DNA of 64,000 nucleotides from Clostridium caldaquaticum (GCF_023806125.1 NZ_JAMSKT010000006.1:90418-154417); one strand, 5' to 3'; positions 1 through 9,560 are shown, numbered from the stretch's first letter. Translations and numbers: made by a program. Notes: a model not told the origin generated them from the sequence alone.

Positions 1-193
1 CACCAGCGCAATGGCGACTTTGCGGCTATGTAAACCCCACCTGGAGCAAGACCGAATAGGAAGGCATCATCGTTAAGATGAAGGAGTTGCCCGCTCCGCC
101 TTCGGGTGTGTCGCTTGAGCCTATTGGTAACAATAGGCCTAGATAGATGACTGTTTAATACAGAACTCGGCTTATAGGCTTACTCATTAATAA
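1..193 (+). ncRNA. rnpB: RNase P RNA, 3' portion (5' end outside window)
   Basis: This is the catalytic RNA of RNase P, which removes tRNA 5' leaders. The 3' part is recognisable from the conserved block AGATGACTGT near 147-156 followed by ACAGAACTCGGCTTATAGG at about 161-179, the universal 3' core of bacterial RNase P RNA. A hairpin terminator follows at once. The 5' half lies before the window, and the exact mature 3' end is estimated. Confidence 0.9.
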
Positions 194-203
194 CATGAAG
201 CAA

Positions 204-236
204 AACCAGGTTTTAGCCTGGTGTTTTTATTTTATT
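204..236 (+). terminator. Intrinsic terminator of rnpB
   Basis: The stem ACCAGG (205-210) pairs with CCTGGT (217-222) across a six-base loop and is followed by a T-rich tail. Confidence 0.8.
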
Positions 237-265
237 GAAAATAATAAAAATTTATAATGCTACAT

Positions 266-295
266 TTGAATATTTTTTATTCTTTTGGATATAAT
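266..295 (+). promoter_or_regulatory. Sigma-A-type promoter for the BofC-like gene
   Basis: TTGAAT (266-271) and TATAAT (290-295) are separated by 18 bp and lie just upstream of the RBS AAGGAGGG at 303-310. Confidence 0.55.
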
Positions 296-315
296 ATCAG
301 TCAAGGAGGGATATC

Positions 316-891
316 ATGTCTAAAAGAAAATATATTATAATTACAATTGGAATTATAGCTTTTTTGTTTGTTTCTTTCATATATAGCTACAAGTGGGCCA
401 TTAATAAATTTAATGATAATAAGAAAGCTAAGGTGAGCGAAGTTAATAATGTAGATAAGCCTACATCAAATTTAACTTTAGGAGATAAAATTTCATCTAA
501 TACAAAAATTATATTGAAAACCGAATATAAAAAAAGCGGAGATATAAATATTAAAGAAGTTAAAGTTTCAGAGTTTTTAGGAAAAAGTAAAGAGAATCTT
601 GAAGAACAAGGATACATAGTAGAAAGTATGTCTGCAAAAGAGGTAATTTTAATTAAAAGGATTGACAGCTATGCTCCAAATAAATATGTATTGGGTGTAA
701 AAGGACGGTGCTTTGCTATTTATAAAACAGATGAAAATGGCAACATGTATATAGAAGATGAAAGTAACGATGTAACAGATATACAAGTTCCTACAGAAGG
801 TGATTATAACCTTTTAATTAATGGTTCTAAAGATTTTCAATTTAATAGCAGAGAAGAAGTAGAAGAAAAACTTGGGGAATATAGTTCATAG
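316..891 (+). CDS. Membrane-anchored protein with BofC C-terminal-like domain
   Basis: This 191-residue protein has one N-terminal membrane segment (about residues 6-26) and a polar extracytoplasmic part. The C-terminal half (about 95-190) contains the pattern FAIYKTDENGN followed by an acidic stretch. This resembles the BofC C-terminal domain. In Bacillus subtilis, bofC, which controls pro-sigma-K processing, sits just upstream of ruvA-ruvB, and the same position is seen here. The start has a strong RBS (AAGGAGGG) eight bases upstream. The family call rests on position and weak similarity, so a role in forespore signalling is inference. It could simply be an anchored protein of unknown function. 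Confidence 0.6.
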   Translation: MSKRKYIIITIGIIAFLFVSFIYSYKWAINKFNDNKKAKVSEVNNVDKPTSNLTLGDKISSNTKIILKTEYKKSGDINIKEVKVSEFLGKSKENLEEQGYIVESMSAKEVILIKRIDSYAPNKYVLGVKGRCFAIYKTDENGNMYIEDESNDVTDIQVPTEGDYNLLINGSKDFQFNSREEVEEKLGEYSS

Positions 892-945
892 CCCTGAGTT
901 TTTTTATTGTATTGATTTTTTAAAAATGATAAAGTAATATATGAA

Positions 946-974
946 TTGACAAATTAAAGTAAGATATGCAAAAT
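946..974 (+). promoter_or_regulatory. Probable promoter of the ruvAB-queA-tgt operon
   Basis: A perfect -35 TTGACA lies at 946-951. The best -10 at 17 bp spacing is CAAAAT (969-974), which is a weak match. Confidence 0.4.
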
Positions 975-1020
975 ATATAGACATACTATGAAAAGCAGTT
1001 AGTTGAAGGGTGTGAATTTA

Positions 1021-1614
1021 GTGTACGAATATATAAAAGGTATATTCATAGGAGTTAATAAAGATTATATTATTATAGATAATAATGGAATTGGGTATAA
1101 AATATATACATCAGGCACTACTCTTGCTAGTATGCCAAAGACTAATGAAAAAGTTACTCTTTTTCTTCAGCAAATAATTAGAGAGGATTTTATTGGACTT
1201 TATGGTTTTCTAACAAGGGATGAATTAAATATGTTTAATTTATTGCTCAGTATTACTGGTGTAGGAGCTAAAGCTTCATTATCCTTACTTTCAATTAGTA
1301 GCGTAACTAATTTAAAATATGCTATTTTAACAGGAGATGAAAAAACTCTTACTAGGGCACCAGGAATAGGTAAAAAAACTGCACAAAGAATTATATTAGA
1401 ACTTAGAGATAAATTAAAAAATGATGATTTTATAACTGAAAATAAAGATATTATAGAACATAAAGAAATAAGCAAAAATTTATCAGAAGCTTTAGAAGCT
1501 CTACTTGCTCTTGGTTATTCCGAAAAAGAAGCAGAGAGTGCATTGAAAAAAGTTTCAAAAGATGATACAGTGGAGAGCATTATTAAAAATAGCTTAAAGC
1601 ATCTTATGAGCTAA
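1021..1614 (+). CDS. ruvA: Holliday junction branch migration protein RuvA
   Basis: RuvA forms the tetramer that binds four-way junctions and loads RuvB. The GTG at 1021 is chosen because it gives the family's usual N-terminus (MYEYIKG) and the normal length of 197 residues; an in-frame TTG at 1003 would add six residues. Two helix-hairpin-helix motifs are visible, GVGAKA (residues 80-85) and GIGKKTA (115-121). A C-terminal UBA-like domain (about 155-197) contacts RuvB. It is followed after 12 bp by ruvB, the standard operon. Confidence 0.95.
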   Translation: MYEYIKGIFIGVNKDYIIIDNNGIGYKIYTSGTTLASMPKTNEKVTLFLQQIIREDFIGLYGFLTRDELNMFNLLLSITGVGAKASLSLLSISSVTNLKYAILTGDEKTLTRAPGIGKKTAQRIILELRDKLKNDDFITENKDIIEHKEISKNLSEALEALLALGYSEKEAESALKKVSKDDTVESIIKNSLKHLMS

Positions 1615-1626
1615 GGAGAATAATTT

Positions 1627-2661
1627 ATGGAAAATAGAATTGTTACAGCTTTAAATACTGAAGAAGACAATGATATAGAGTATAGTCTAAGACCTCAAAA
1701 TCTTAGAGAATATATTGGCCAAAATAAAGTAAAAGAGAAGCTGCATATATTTATTGAGGCAGCAAAAAAAAGAAAGGAAGCTTTGGATCATGTACTTTTA
1801 TATGGTCCACCAGGACTTGGAAAAACTACTCTTGCAAATATTATTGCAAAAGAAATGAATGGAAGCTTAAAGATAACATCAGGACCTGCTATAGAGAGGG
1901 CAGGAGACTTGGCTGCTATACTAACTGGGTTAAGCGATTTTGATGTTTTGTTTATAGATGAAATACATAGGTTAAATAGAACAGTAGAAGAAATATTGTA
2001 TCCTGCTATGGAGGATTATGCTCTAGATATAGTTATAGGAAAAGGAGCATCGGCTAAGTCTATAAGAATTGATTTGCCTAGATTTACTTTGCTTGGAGCC
2101 ACAACTAGAGTAGGGCTCTTAACTGCACCTCTTAGAGACAGGTTTGGAGTGCTTTGCCCTATGGAATTTTATGAGGATAATGAATTAAAGACTATAATAA
2201 TACGTTCAGCACAAATATTAGGTGTTTCTATAGAGGAAGATGCAGCTTTTGAAATAGCTAGACGTTCAAGAGGTACTCCTAGAATAGCTAACAGGCTTTT
2301 AAAAAGAGTAAGAGATTATAGTGAAGTTAGGGGAAATGGAATTGTTAATTTAGATGTAGCAAGAGCTGCTTTAAAGCTTTTAGATGTAGACAGTGAAGGG
2401 TTCGATAGAATTGATAATAAGATATTGGAAGCTATAGTAGATAATTTTAATGGAGGACCTGTAGGGCTCGAGACATTAGCTTATTTTATTGGAGAAGAAC
2501 TTGATACTATTGAGGATGTATATGAACCGTATCTTCTTCAAAAGGGATTTATTATAAGAACACCTAGAGGAAGGATGGCAACAGATAAAACCTATAACCA
2601 TCTAAAAAGAAACAGAACACAAAATAATATTGGCCAATTAACTATATTCGATGGCAAGTAA
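1627..2661 (+). CDS. ruvB: Holliday junction helicase motor RuvB
   Basis: This hexameric AAA+ ATPase drives branch migration with RuvA. The 344 residues show Walker [10 protein letters not shown] (60-68), Walker B with DEIH (111-114), the sensor/arginine-finger stretch GATTR, and a C-terminal winged helix ending near [13 protein letters not shown]. The RBS AAGGAG precedes the ATG. It lies between ruvA and queA, an arrangement typical of Firmicutes. Confidence 0.97.
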   Translation: MENRIVTALNTEEDNDIEYSLRPQNLREYIGQNKVKEKLHIFIEAAKKRKEALDHVLLYGPPGLGKTTLANIIAKEMNGSLKITSGPAIERAGDLAAILTGLSDFDVLFIDEIHRLNRTVEEILYPAMEDYALDIVIGKGASAKSIRIDLPRFTLLGATTRVGLLTAPLRDRFGVLCPMEFYEDNELKTIIIRSAQILGVSIEEDAAFEIARRSRGTPRIANRLLKRVRDYSEVRGNGIVNLDVARAALKLLDVDSEGFDRIDNKILEAIVDNFNGGPVGLETLAYFIGEELDTIEDVYEPYLLQKGFIIRTPRGRMATDKTYNHLKRNRTQNNIGQLTIFDGK

Positions 2662-2693
2662 GTTATCAATAATAACAAAAGAAGGTGAGATAT

Positions 2694-3719
2694 TTGGATG
2701 TTAAAGATTTTTATTTTCATCTACCTGAAGAGCTTATAGCTCAGCATCCCTTGGAAAGAAGAGATGAGTCAAGGCTTATGGTGGTAGATAAGAACACTGG
2801 AGTAATAGAACATAAAATATTTAAGGATATAATAAATTATTTAGATGCTGGGGACTGCTTGGTTTTAAATAATACTAGAGTTATGCCAGCTAGACTTATT
2901 GGTGAAAAAGAAGGTTCTGGAGGCAAGATAGAGTTTTTACTTTTAAAAAGAATTGATAAAAATAGCTGGGAAACACTTGTTAAACCGGGTAAAAGAGCAA
3001 AGATAGGGTCAAAATTCGTTTTTGGAAATGGGGAATTAAAAGCCGAAGTTACAGAAATGGGTGAGGAAGGCAATAGAATCGTACGATTTGATTATGAAGG
3101 AATTTTTGAAGAAGTTCTGGATAGACTAGGGCAGATGCCTCTTCCTCCATATATAAAAGAAAGACTTGAAGATAGGGAAAGATATCAAACAGTTTATTCT
3201 AAAGAGATTGGTTCTGCTGCCGCTCCAACTGCTGGGCTGCATTTTACAGATGAACTTTTAGAAAGAATAAAGAAAAAAGGAATAAATATAGTATTTGTAA
3301 CTCTTCATGTTGGGCTTGGAACTTTCAGGCCTGTTAAAACAGAAAAGGTAGAAGAGCATTTAATGCATTCAGAGTATTACGTTATGACTAAAGAAACTGC
3401 AGAAATCATAAATAAAACGAAAGAAAGTGGAAAAAGAGTCATTGCAGTAGGAACTACATCAAATAGAACCTTGGAAACTATAGCTGATGAACAAGGAAGA
3501 GTTAGAGAACAAACAGGATGGACAGATATATTTATATATCCAGGGTATAAATTTAAAATAGTAGATGCTCTAATAACAAATTTTCATCTTCCAGAATCTA
3601 CACTTATTATGTTAGTAAGTGCATTTTCAAGCAAAGAGATTATTATGAATGCATATAATGAAGCTGTAAATAATAAATATAGATTTTTTAGTTTTGGTGA
3701 TGCTATGTTTTTGAAATAA
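2694..3719 (+). CDS. queA: S-adenosylmethionine:tRNA ribosyltransferase-isomerase QueA
   Basis: QueA transfers and rearranges the ribosyl part of SAM onto preQ1 at tRNA position 34 to give epoxyqueuosine. The TTG at 2694 is preferred because GAAGGTGAGA (2681-2690) lies correctly upstream and the product then begins [17 protein letters not shown] and has 341 residues, the family norm. Conserved stretches include [15 protein letters not shown] and NFHLPESTL. It lies directly upstream of tgt, which acts one step earlier in the same pathway. Confidence 0.95.
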   Translation: MDVKDFYFHLPEELIAQHPLERRDESRLMVVDKNTGVIEHKIFKDIINYLDAGDCLVLNNTRVMPARLIGEKEGSGGKIEFLLLKRIDKNSWETLVKPGKRAKIGSKFVFGNGELKAEVTEMGEEGNRIVRFDYEGIFEEVLDRLGQMPLPPYIKERLEDRERYQTVYSKEIGSAAAPTAGLHFTDELLERIKKKGINIVFVTLHVGLGTFRPVKTEKVEEHLMHSEYYVMTKETAEIINKTKESGKRVIAVGTTSNRTLETIADEQGRVREQTGWTDIFIYPGYKFKIVDALITNFHLPESTLIMLVSAFSSKEIIMNAYNEAVNNKYRFFSFGDAMFLK

Positions 3720-3745
3720 CAGAAGATAAAAAGGATGTGAAAAGC

Positions 3746-4876
3746 TTGTACAAATTACTCAAAAAGACTGGAAAGATAAGAAGAGGACAGTTTGATACCC
3801 CACATGGAGTAATTCAAACTCCTGTGTTTATGAATGTTGGAACTTTAGCTGCAATAAAAGGTGCGGTGTCTTCAATGGATCTTAAAGAAATCGGATGTCA
3901 GGTTGAGCTGTCCAATACATATCATTTACATCTGCGTCCAGGAGATAAAGTTGTAAAGAATTTAGGCGGATTGCATAAATTTATGAATTGGGATAGACCA
4001 ATACTTACTGATTCAGGAGGATTTCAAGTATTTTCCTTATCAAGTATAAGAAAAATCAAAGAAGAAGGAGTTTACTTTAGTTCTCATATAGATGGCAGAA
4101 AAATATTTATGGGACCTGAGGAAAGCATGCAGATTCAAAGCAATTTAGCATCAACTATTGCAATGGCATTCGATGAGTGCATACCTAATCCCTCTACTCG
4201 TGAATATGTTATTCAATCAGTAGAAAGAACTACCAGATGGCTTGTTAGATGCAAGGAGGAAATAGATAGACTGAATTCGCTTCCAGATACAATAAATAAG
4301 AAGCAAATGCTTTTTGGAATAAATCAGGGTGGAATTTATGAGGATATAAGAATAGAACATGCTAAGACTATAACAAAAATGAATTTAGATGGGTATGCAA
4401 TAGGGGGATTAGCGGTAGGAGAAACTCATGAGGAAATGTATAAAATAATAGATGCAGTTGTACCGCATCTGCCTCAAGATAAGCCAATATATTTAATGGG
4501 GGTTGGTACTCCTGAAAATATATTAGAAGCAGTATCTAGAGGAGTTGACTTTTTCGATTGCGTTTTGCCTGCACGAAATGGAAGACATGGACATGTATTT
4601 ACTAAATATGGTAAAATAAACATAATGAATGTAAAGTATGAGATGGATTCTAATCCTATAGATGAACATTGTCAGTGTCCTACCTGCAGGTCTTATTCAA
4701 GGGCCTATATTAGACATCTTTTTAAGGCTAAGGAAATGCTTGCAATGAGGCTTTGTGTTTTGCATAATTTGTATTTTTATAACAACCTTATGGAGGAAAT
4801 AAGAGCAGCTATAGATGGGGATTATTTTGAAGAATTCAAAAATAAAAAATTATCAGATTGGAATGAAAAAGCTTAA
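3746..4876 (+). CDS. tgt: tRNA-guanine(34) transglycosylase
   Basis: Tgt swaps guanine 34 of Asp, Asn, His and Tyr tRNAs for preQ1. The sequence shows the active-site loop DSGGFQVFS (first Asp about residue 89), GINQGG, the nucleophile region FDCVLPARNGRHG, and a C-terminal zinc site (CQCPTC followed by a His in RHLF). The TTG at 3746 gives the usual MYKLLKK start, 376 residues and a well-placed RBS. The GTG at 3737 is too close to AAGGA. Confidence 0.96.
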   Translation: MYKLLKKTGKIRRGQFDTPHGVIQTPVFMNVGTLAAIKGAVSSMDLKEIGCQVELSNTYHLHLRPGDKVVKNLGGLHKFMNWDRPILTDSGGFQVFSLSSIRKIKEEGVYFSSHIDGRKIFMGPEESMQIQSNLASTIAMAFDECIPNPSTREYVIQSVERTTRWLVRCKEEIDRLNSLPDTINKKQMLFGINQGGIYEDIRIEHAKTITKMNLDGYAIGGLAVGETHEEMYKIIDAVVPHLPQDKPIYLMGVGTPENILEAVSRGVDFFDCVLPARNGRHGHVFTKYGKINIMNVKYEMDSNPIDEHCQCPTCRSYSRAYIRHLFKAKEMLAMRLCVLHNLYFYNNLMEEIRAAIDGDYFEEFKNKKLSDWNEKA

Positions 4877-4921
4877 ATTTATATTTAATAAATATAGGCC
4901 AGATTAGAAAGGGGGGATATA

Positions 4922-5215
4922 ATGCAAAATATATTAGCTTATACGCCATTTATATTGATGATAGCACTTTTTTATCTGTTCATTTTTGTTCCTGAAAGCA
5001 GAAGAAAAAAAAGATATAATGCTATGATTAATGGTCTAAAAGTAAATGATGAGGTTATGACTAGAGGAGGTATAATAGGTAAACTTGTTAATATACAAGA
5101 TAAATTCGTTATACTTGAAACCGGACCAGATAGAATGAGAATAAAACTAGATAAAAACGGTATTTCTCATGTTCTAAATGCTGATAGCGAAGAAAAAAAT
5201 AGTAAAGAAAAATAA
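4922..5215 (+). CDS. yajC: Preprotein translocase subunit YajC
   Basis: YajC is a small accessory subunit that associates with SecDF and the SecYEG channel. The 97-residue product has one N-terminal membrane helix (about 7-24) and the conserved cytoplasmic part beginning at the RRKKRY stretch, then NDEVMTRGGIIG. The RBS AAAGGGGGGA is strong. The queA-tgt-yajC order is typical, and secDF follow 2 kb downstream. Confidence 0.93.
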   Translation: MQNILAYTPFILMIALFYLFIFVPESRRKKRYNAMINGLKVNDEVMTRGGIIGKLVNIQDKFVILETGPDRMRIKLDKNGISHVLNADSEEKNSKEK

Positions 5216-5220
5216 TCATA

Positions 5221-5268
5221 AAACATCCTTTTTCTACATACATAATATTAGAAAAGGGATGTTTTTTA
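5221..5268 (+). terminator. Terminator after yajC
   Basis: The arms AAACATCC...TTTC (from 5221) and GAAAAGGGATGTTT (ending 5264) form a long, slightly imperfect hairpin followed by T residues. It separates the ruv-yajC operon from the TIGR04086-type gene. Confidence 0.65.
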
Positions 5269-5297
5269 TTCTAAATAATTTTATGGAGGTGCCATAT

Positions 5298-5666
5298 TTG
5301 GAGGAACTTAAAAAGAACTACATTTACATAGGAAAAGGTGTTCTAAGAGGGTGTATAATCACATTGATTTTTGCATTCATCCTAGCACTTGTACAAACCT
5401 ACGGCAGCATTGGGGACAATATATTATCTCTATGTATTTTAATAACAACCATGGTTAGTGTGATTTATGGCTGCATTTATGCAACTAGAAAAATAAACAA
5501 TAAAGGATGGTTGGTTGGCATTTTAGTATCTCTAGTATACATATTAATTCTATATGTTACAGCCATTATTTTAGGAAAGGATGGATTTGCTGTAAAAGAT
5601 ATTTGGAGAATACTTTTAGCATTAGTTACAGGTACACTATCTGGAATGCTGGGAATAAATCTATAA
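5298..5666 (+). CDS. TIGR04086-type integral membrane protein
   Basis: This is a 122-residue hydrophobic protein with four predicted membrane helices and no catalytic motif. The TTG at 5298 is chosen because TGGAGGTG (5285-5292) lies directly upstream; the longer reading frame runs back through the yajC terminator. Small four-helix proteins of this type lie next to yajC and the six-cysteine peptide gene in many clostridia, which matches the position here. Its function is unknown. Confidence 0.75.
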   Translation: MEELKKNYIYIGKGVLRGCIITLIFAFILALVQTYGSIGDNILSLCILITTMVSVIYGCIYATRKINNKGWLVGILVSLVYILILYVTAIILGKDGFAVKDIWRILLALVTGTLSGMLGINL

Positions 5667-5733
5667 AATACTTTATTTTATTGGTGATTTATGCTATAAT
5701 TTTGTGGAAAGCTTTAGAAATGGAGGAATTAGG

Positions 5734-5871
5734 ATGAAACATATCACAACAGTTAACAAATCTAATATTAAAGATAGCTTAAAGAAACCAGGATGCAAAG
5801 AATGTGCTAATTCTTGTCAGTCAGCATGCAAAACTTCCTGCACAGTTGCTAATTTAGCTTGTGAAAATTAA
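5734..5871 (+). CDS. scfA: Six-cysteine (SCIFF) ranthipeptide precursor
   Basis: This 45-residue ORF begins at ATG 5734 behind GGAGGAATTAGG. It has exactly six cysteines (21, 24, 28, 32, 36, 43) in its C-terminal half, spaced C-x2-C-x3-C-x3-C-x3-C-x6-C. That is the definition of the 'six cysteines in forty-five residues' family. The precursor is modified by the radical SAM enzyme encoded next to it (5965), which in studied members forms thioether cross-links. The mature role in clostridia is not settled; quorum-type signalling has been proposed. Confidence 0.95.
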   Translation: MKHITTVNKSNIKDSLKKPGCKECANSCQSACKTSCTVANLACEN

Positions 5872-5880
5872 TATATTCTT

Positions 5881-5908
5881 AAGCAGTAACTCAAGGTTAC
5901 TGCTTTAA
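5881..5908 (+). terminator. Hairpin between scfA and scfB (attenuating terminator)
   Basis: A perfect ten-base stem (AAGCAGTAAC at 5881-5890 with GTTACTGCTT at 5896-5905) has a five-base loop but only a weak T tail. Partial read-through would give much more peptide mRNA than maturase mRNA. Confidence 0.6.
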
Positions 5909-5964
5909 ATTTATAAGAACATAGTTACATATATTTGGCATTGATTGATGGGAGGAGAAATAAA

Positions 5965-7326
5965 TTGTCACTAATTCATAAATTTATTCAAGGTAATGAA
6001 CGTTATGTAGTTGATGTAAATTCAGGAGTTGTACATTTAATTGATGAGTTAGTTTTTGATCTTTTAGATGACAATGAATTAAAGAGTTTGGAAGAACTTA
6101 AAGAAAAATATAGAGATAAGTATGAGGCTACCGAAATAGAAGAAGCGTATGAAGAATTGGTGCAGCTTGTTAAGGAAGGGATGTTATATACAGAAGATTT
6201 ATATGAAGATATAGCTTTGAATGATAAATCAAAATCTTTTATTAAAGCTCTTTGCCTAAATGTAGCTCATGACTGCAATTTAAAATGCAAGTATTGTTTT
6301 GCCGATGAAGGCGAATATAAAGGGTGCAGAAAGCTTATGAGTATTGAGGTAGGGAAAAAAGCTATAGATTTTGTTATCAATAATTCAGGTCCTAGAAAGA
6401 ATATTGAGATTGATCTTTTTGGTGGAGAACCACTATTAGCATTTGAAACGATTAAAGAAATAATAGATTATGCAAGAGAACAAGAAAAAATACATAATAA
6501 AACAATCAGATTTACTATGACTACAAATGCTACTTTACTTAATGATGAAATAATAGAATATATAGATAAGCAGATGGGAAACATAGTATTAAGCATAGAT
6601 GGAAGAAAAGCTGTAAATGATAATGTGAGGGTAAGAGTCGATGGAAGTGGCAGCTATGAAAGGATACTGCCTAAAATCAAAGCGATGGTTGAAAAAAGAG
6701 ATAAGTCAAAACAGTATTATGTAAGAGGTACTTTTACAAGAGATAATACTGATTTTTATGAAGATGTGAAGCACTTGGCAGATTTAGGTTTTAATGAAGT
6801 GTCTGTAGAGCCAGTCGTTCTTCCAGATGAGCATGAGCTTTCTTTAAGAAAGGAAGATTTACCTGTAATATTTGAACAATACGATAAGATTTATTATGAA
6901 CTATTGAAAATGAATGAAGAAGGCAGACCTTTTAAATTTTACCACTTTAATATAGATTTACAGGGCGGACCTTGCGTTTATAAAAGAATATCGGGCTGTG
7001 GTGCTGGACATGAATATGTTGCGGTTACTCCAGATGGAGACATTTATCCATGTCATCAGTTTGTAGGAAATGAAGCCTATAAAATGGGTACTGTTTTTGA
7101 TGGAAATATAGATATGGAAATATCAGAAACATTTAAAAAAGCTCATATATATAACAAGCCAATTTGCAGAGAATGCTGGGCAAGATTCTACTGCAGCGGA
7201 GGTTGTCAGGCAAATAATTTTAATTTTAATGGAGATATTCATATTCCTTATGAGTTAGGCTGTGAAATGCAGAAAAAACGAATTGAGTGTGCAATTGCAT
7301 TAAAATCTAAAATTATGGAAAAATAA
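5965..7326 (+). CDS. scfB: SCIFF peptide maturase (radical SAM/SPASM)
   Basis: This radical SAM enzyme installs thioether links on ScfA. The TTG at 5965 has the RBS GGGAGGAG upstream and gives 453 residues. The order is an N-terminal peptide-recognition region (about 1-85), the CxxxCxxC cluster motif (C104, C108, C111) in CNLKCKYC, the FGGEPLL motif, and a C-terminal SPASM region with the cysteines of CGAGHEY, YPCHQF and CRECWARFYCSGGC for auxiliary clusters. The direct pairing with scfA confirms the role. Confidence 0.95.
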   Translation: MSLIHKFIQGNERYVVDVNSGVVHLIDELVFDLLDDNELKSLEELKEKYRDKYEATEIEEAYEELVQLVKEGMLYTEDLYEDIALNDKSKSFIKALCLNVAHDCNLKCKYCFADEGEYKGCRKLMSIEVGKKAIDFVINNSGPRKNIEIDLFGGEPLLAFETIKEIIDYAREQEKIHNKTIRFTMTTNATLLNDEIIEYIDKQMGNIVLSIDGRKAVNDNVRVRVDGSGSYERILPKIKAMVEKRDKSKQYYVRGTFTRDNTDFYEDVKHLADLGFNEVSVEPVVLPDEHELSLRKEDLPVIFEQYDKIYYELLKMNEEGRPFKFYHFNIDLQGGPCVYKRISGCGAGHEYVAVTPDGDIYPCHQFVGNEAYKMGTVFDGNIDMEISETFKKAHIYNKPICRECWARFYCSGGCQANNFNFNGDIHIPYELGCEMQKKRIECAIALKSKIMEK

Positions 7327-7344
7327 TAACATAAATGCCTAAAG

Positions 7345-7373
7345 TTGACACAGTTTTTTAAAAGTAATATAAT
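7345..7373 (+). promoter_or_regulatory. Consensus promoter for secDF
   Basis: TTGACA (7345-7350) and TATAAT (7368-7373) are separated by 17 bp, a full match to the vegetative consensus. Confidence 0.8.
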
Positions 7374-7405
7374 TAACTCTATGAAATATGCAGAGGGGGA
7401 TAAAA

Positions 7406-8665
7406 ATGAAAACTAAAGTAAAAAGTACGGCATTATTTTTAGTTATTATACTAGTAATAGCTTTTTTAGCCTATAGTGGAGCTTATGGTTTAACGATTGG
7501 AGATTATAGAATCAGACCATTTTCTGAAACTGTTAAAAGAGGACTAGACTTAAAAGGTGGTATTTCTTTAGTAATGGAAATACAAGAAAGCAACATTAAA
7601 AGAGAAGATATAGACAGAACCCTAGAGCTTTTATCTATGAGAGTTAATAAGATGGGGGTAAGCGAAACTACTATTCAACAGGAGGGATCTAAGAGAATAA
7701 GAATAGATATTCCTGATAGATTCGACACTAAAGAGGTTATTGATACTGTAGGTAAAACTGGTAAGTTAAAATTTGTTGGTCCTGATAATAGCGAAATATT
7801 AACTGGAAGTGATGTTAAAGATGCTACTACACAGGTTGATCAGCAAACAGGCGCACCAATTGTAGGATTAGAATTAAATGATGCAGGAGCTAAAAAATTT
7901 GCAGATGCAACTCAAAAGTTTTTAAATCAGCAAATAGCTATATATATGGATGAAGACATGATTAGTAACCCAACAGTTCAAGCGGTTATTAATGATGGAA
8001 AAGCTGTAATAACTGGAAGCAAGGATTTGGCTGAAGCGAAAAGATTAGCAAGCATAATAAAGTCAGGTGCACTTCCACTTACTGTGAAAACAGCTTCTGT
8101 TAAGGTTGTAGGACCAACTTTGGGAGCAAACGCTATGGCACAGAGTATAAAGGCCGGAGTAATAGCTTTAATATTTATTTTCTTATTTATGGTGCTTTAT
8201 TATAGAGTACCTGGTCTAATAGCTTGTTTAGCTTTAGTTTTATATATGGTTCTTCTTCTTATAGTTTATTCTTCAATTGGTGCTACACTTACATTATCAG
8301 GTATAGCAGCATTCTTGATATCTGCTGGTATGGCACTAGATGCTAATGTACTAATATTTGAAAGGATGAAAGAAGAGTTAATAACTGGTAAAAGTATAAA
8401 ATCAGTAATTGATGCAGGATTTCATCGTGCTATGACTTCTGTATTAGACTCAAATATAACAACAGTAATATCAGGTATAATACTTTACTACCTTGGATCA
8501 GGTGCTGTAAAAGGTTTTGCTCTAACGCTTATTATAGGTGTTTTATTAAGTATGTTTACAGCAATTACTGTATCAAGATTTTTAATTAAATTAGCTGCTA
8601 AAATGGGAATATTAAATAAAATCACCATAGGAACCTTCGGTGTAAGAAATGTAGTTAGGAGGTAA
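7406..8665 (+). CDS. secD: Protein translocase subunit SecD
   Basis: SecD forms with SecF the proton-driven complex that assists protein export. The ATG at 7406 follows GAGGGGGA; an upstream in-frame ATG at 7388 has no good RBS. The 419 residues show an N-terminal helix, the conserved GLDLKGG motif, a periplasmic-type domain with P1 features (DRTLELLSMRVNKMGVSE), then a five-helix RND block with the conserved ALDANVLIFERMKEE stretch. secF follows after six bases. Confidence 0.95.
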   Translation: MKTKVKSTALFLVIILVIAFLAYSGAYGLTIGDYRIRPFSETVKRGLDLKGGISLVMEIQESNIKREDIDRTLELLSMRVNKMGVSETTIQQEGSKRIRIDIPDRFDTKEVIDTVGKTGKLKFVGPDNSEILTGSDVKDATTQVDQQTGAPIVGLELNDAGAKKFADATQKFLNQQIAIYMDEDMISNPTVQAVINDGKAVITGSKDLAEAKRLASIIKSGALPLTVKTASVKVVGPTLGANAMAQSIKAGVIALIFIFLFMVLYYRVPGLIACLALVLYMVLLLIVYSSIGATLTLSGIAAFLISAGMALDANVLIFERMKEELITGKSIKSVIDAGFHRAMTSVLDSNITTVISGIILYYLGSGAVKGFALTLIIGVLLSMFTAITVSRFLIKLAAKMGILNKITIGTFGVRNVVRR

Positions 8666-8671
8666 GGTATT

Positions 8672-9559
8672 ATGCTAAAGATAATAGAGAAAACTAAGCT
8701 GTGGTTTTTAATTTCAGCAGTTGTAATAATTATAGGAATGGTTTCTTTGGTTAAAAATGGATTGCAGTTTGGATTGGATTTTGCAGGTGGAACGATTATA
8801 AAAATTGATTTAGGCAAAGAAGTTGACAAAAAAGAGTTAGATACTATTATCCTTAAATATGCACCAGATGCACAAACAAATTTTGCTACAGTTGAAGGTA
8901 AAAGCTTACCAGAGCTTGAGATTAGGAGCAAGGATATAACGGGAGAGAATGTAGCATCTATGTTTGCAGAGCTTAAGCAGAAGTATAATTTGCAGGACTC
9001 AGCTTTATTTTCACAGGAAACTATAGGTGCCTCCATAGGTTCAGAGTTAAAGCAAAAAGCATTAATTGCATTAACTATTGCGATTGTAGGTATGCTCATA
9101 TATATTGGAGTAAGATTTGAATTTAAGTTCGGTGCTGCAGCACTTTTATCTTTAGTGCATGATGTACTTGTAGTTTTAGGTTTCTATGCAATACTAAAGC
9201 TTCCTGTAAATTCAGCATTTGTTGCAGCAATGCTTACTATTATAGGATATTCAATAAATGATACAATAGTGGTTTTTGATAGAATAAGAGAAAATCAAAA
9301 ATATATGAAAAGATCAGATTATACTGCACTTGCTAATGCAAGTATGACTCAGACTATGGCAAGATCTATTAATACAGGTATGGCTGTAATAATTACATTA
9401 GTATCAGTATATTATTTTGTACCAACTGTAAGGGAATTTACTATTCCGTTATTAGTTGGGGTAATTTCTGGTACTTACTCTTCTGTTTTTATAGCTACAC
9501 CTTTCTGGGTTATATTTAAAAATAGAGCAAAGAAGCTTAAGGCAGTTAGTCATGCATAA
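8672..9559 (+). CDS. secF: Protein translocase subunit SecF
   Basis: SecF is the partner of SecD. The 295 residues include an N-terminal helix, the FGLDFAGGT motif, a short extracytoplasmic part and a membrane block with VHDVLVVLGFYA and the SINDTIVVFDRIREN signature. It sits in an operon with secD. In many clostridia recJ follows secF, but here a terminator follows. Confidence 0.95.
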   Translation: MLKIIEKTKLWFLISAVVIIIGMVSLVKNGLQFGLDFAGGTIIKIDLGKEVDKKELDTIILKYAPDAQTNFATVEGKSLPELEIRSKDITGENVASMFAELKQKYNLQDSALFSQETIGASIGSELKQKALIALTIAIVGMLIYIGVRFEFKFGAAALLSLVHDVLVVLGFYAILKLPVNSAFVAAMLTIIGYSINDTIVVFDRIRENQKYMKRSDYTALANASMTQTMARSINTGMAVIITLVSVYYFVPTVREFTIPLLVGVISGTYSSVFIATPFWVIFKNRAKKLKAVSHA

Positions 9560-9560
9560 T

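Noticed and set aside
891..945. Terminator after the BofC-like gene
   Set aside because: Only a three-base GGG/CCC pairing precedes the T run, which is too weak to support.
8488..9099. Minus-strand 203-residue ORF across secD/secF
   Set aside because: It lies fully opposite two well-supported genes, has no RBS or recognisable domain, and shows the Ser/Ile-rich composition of an antisense shadow.
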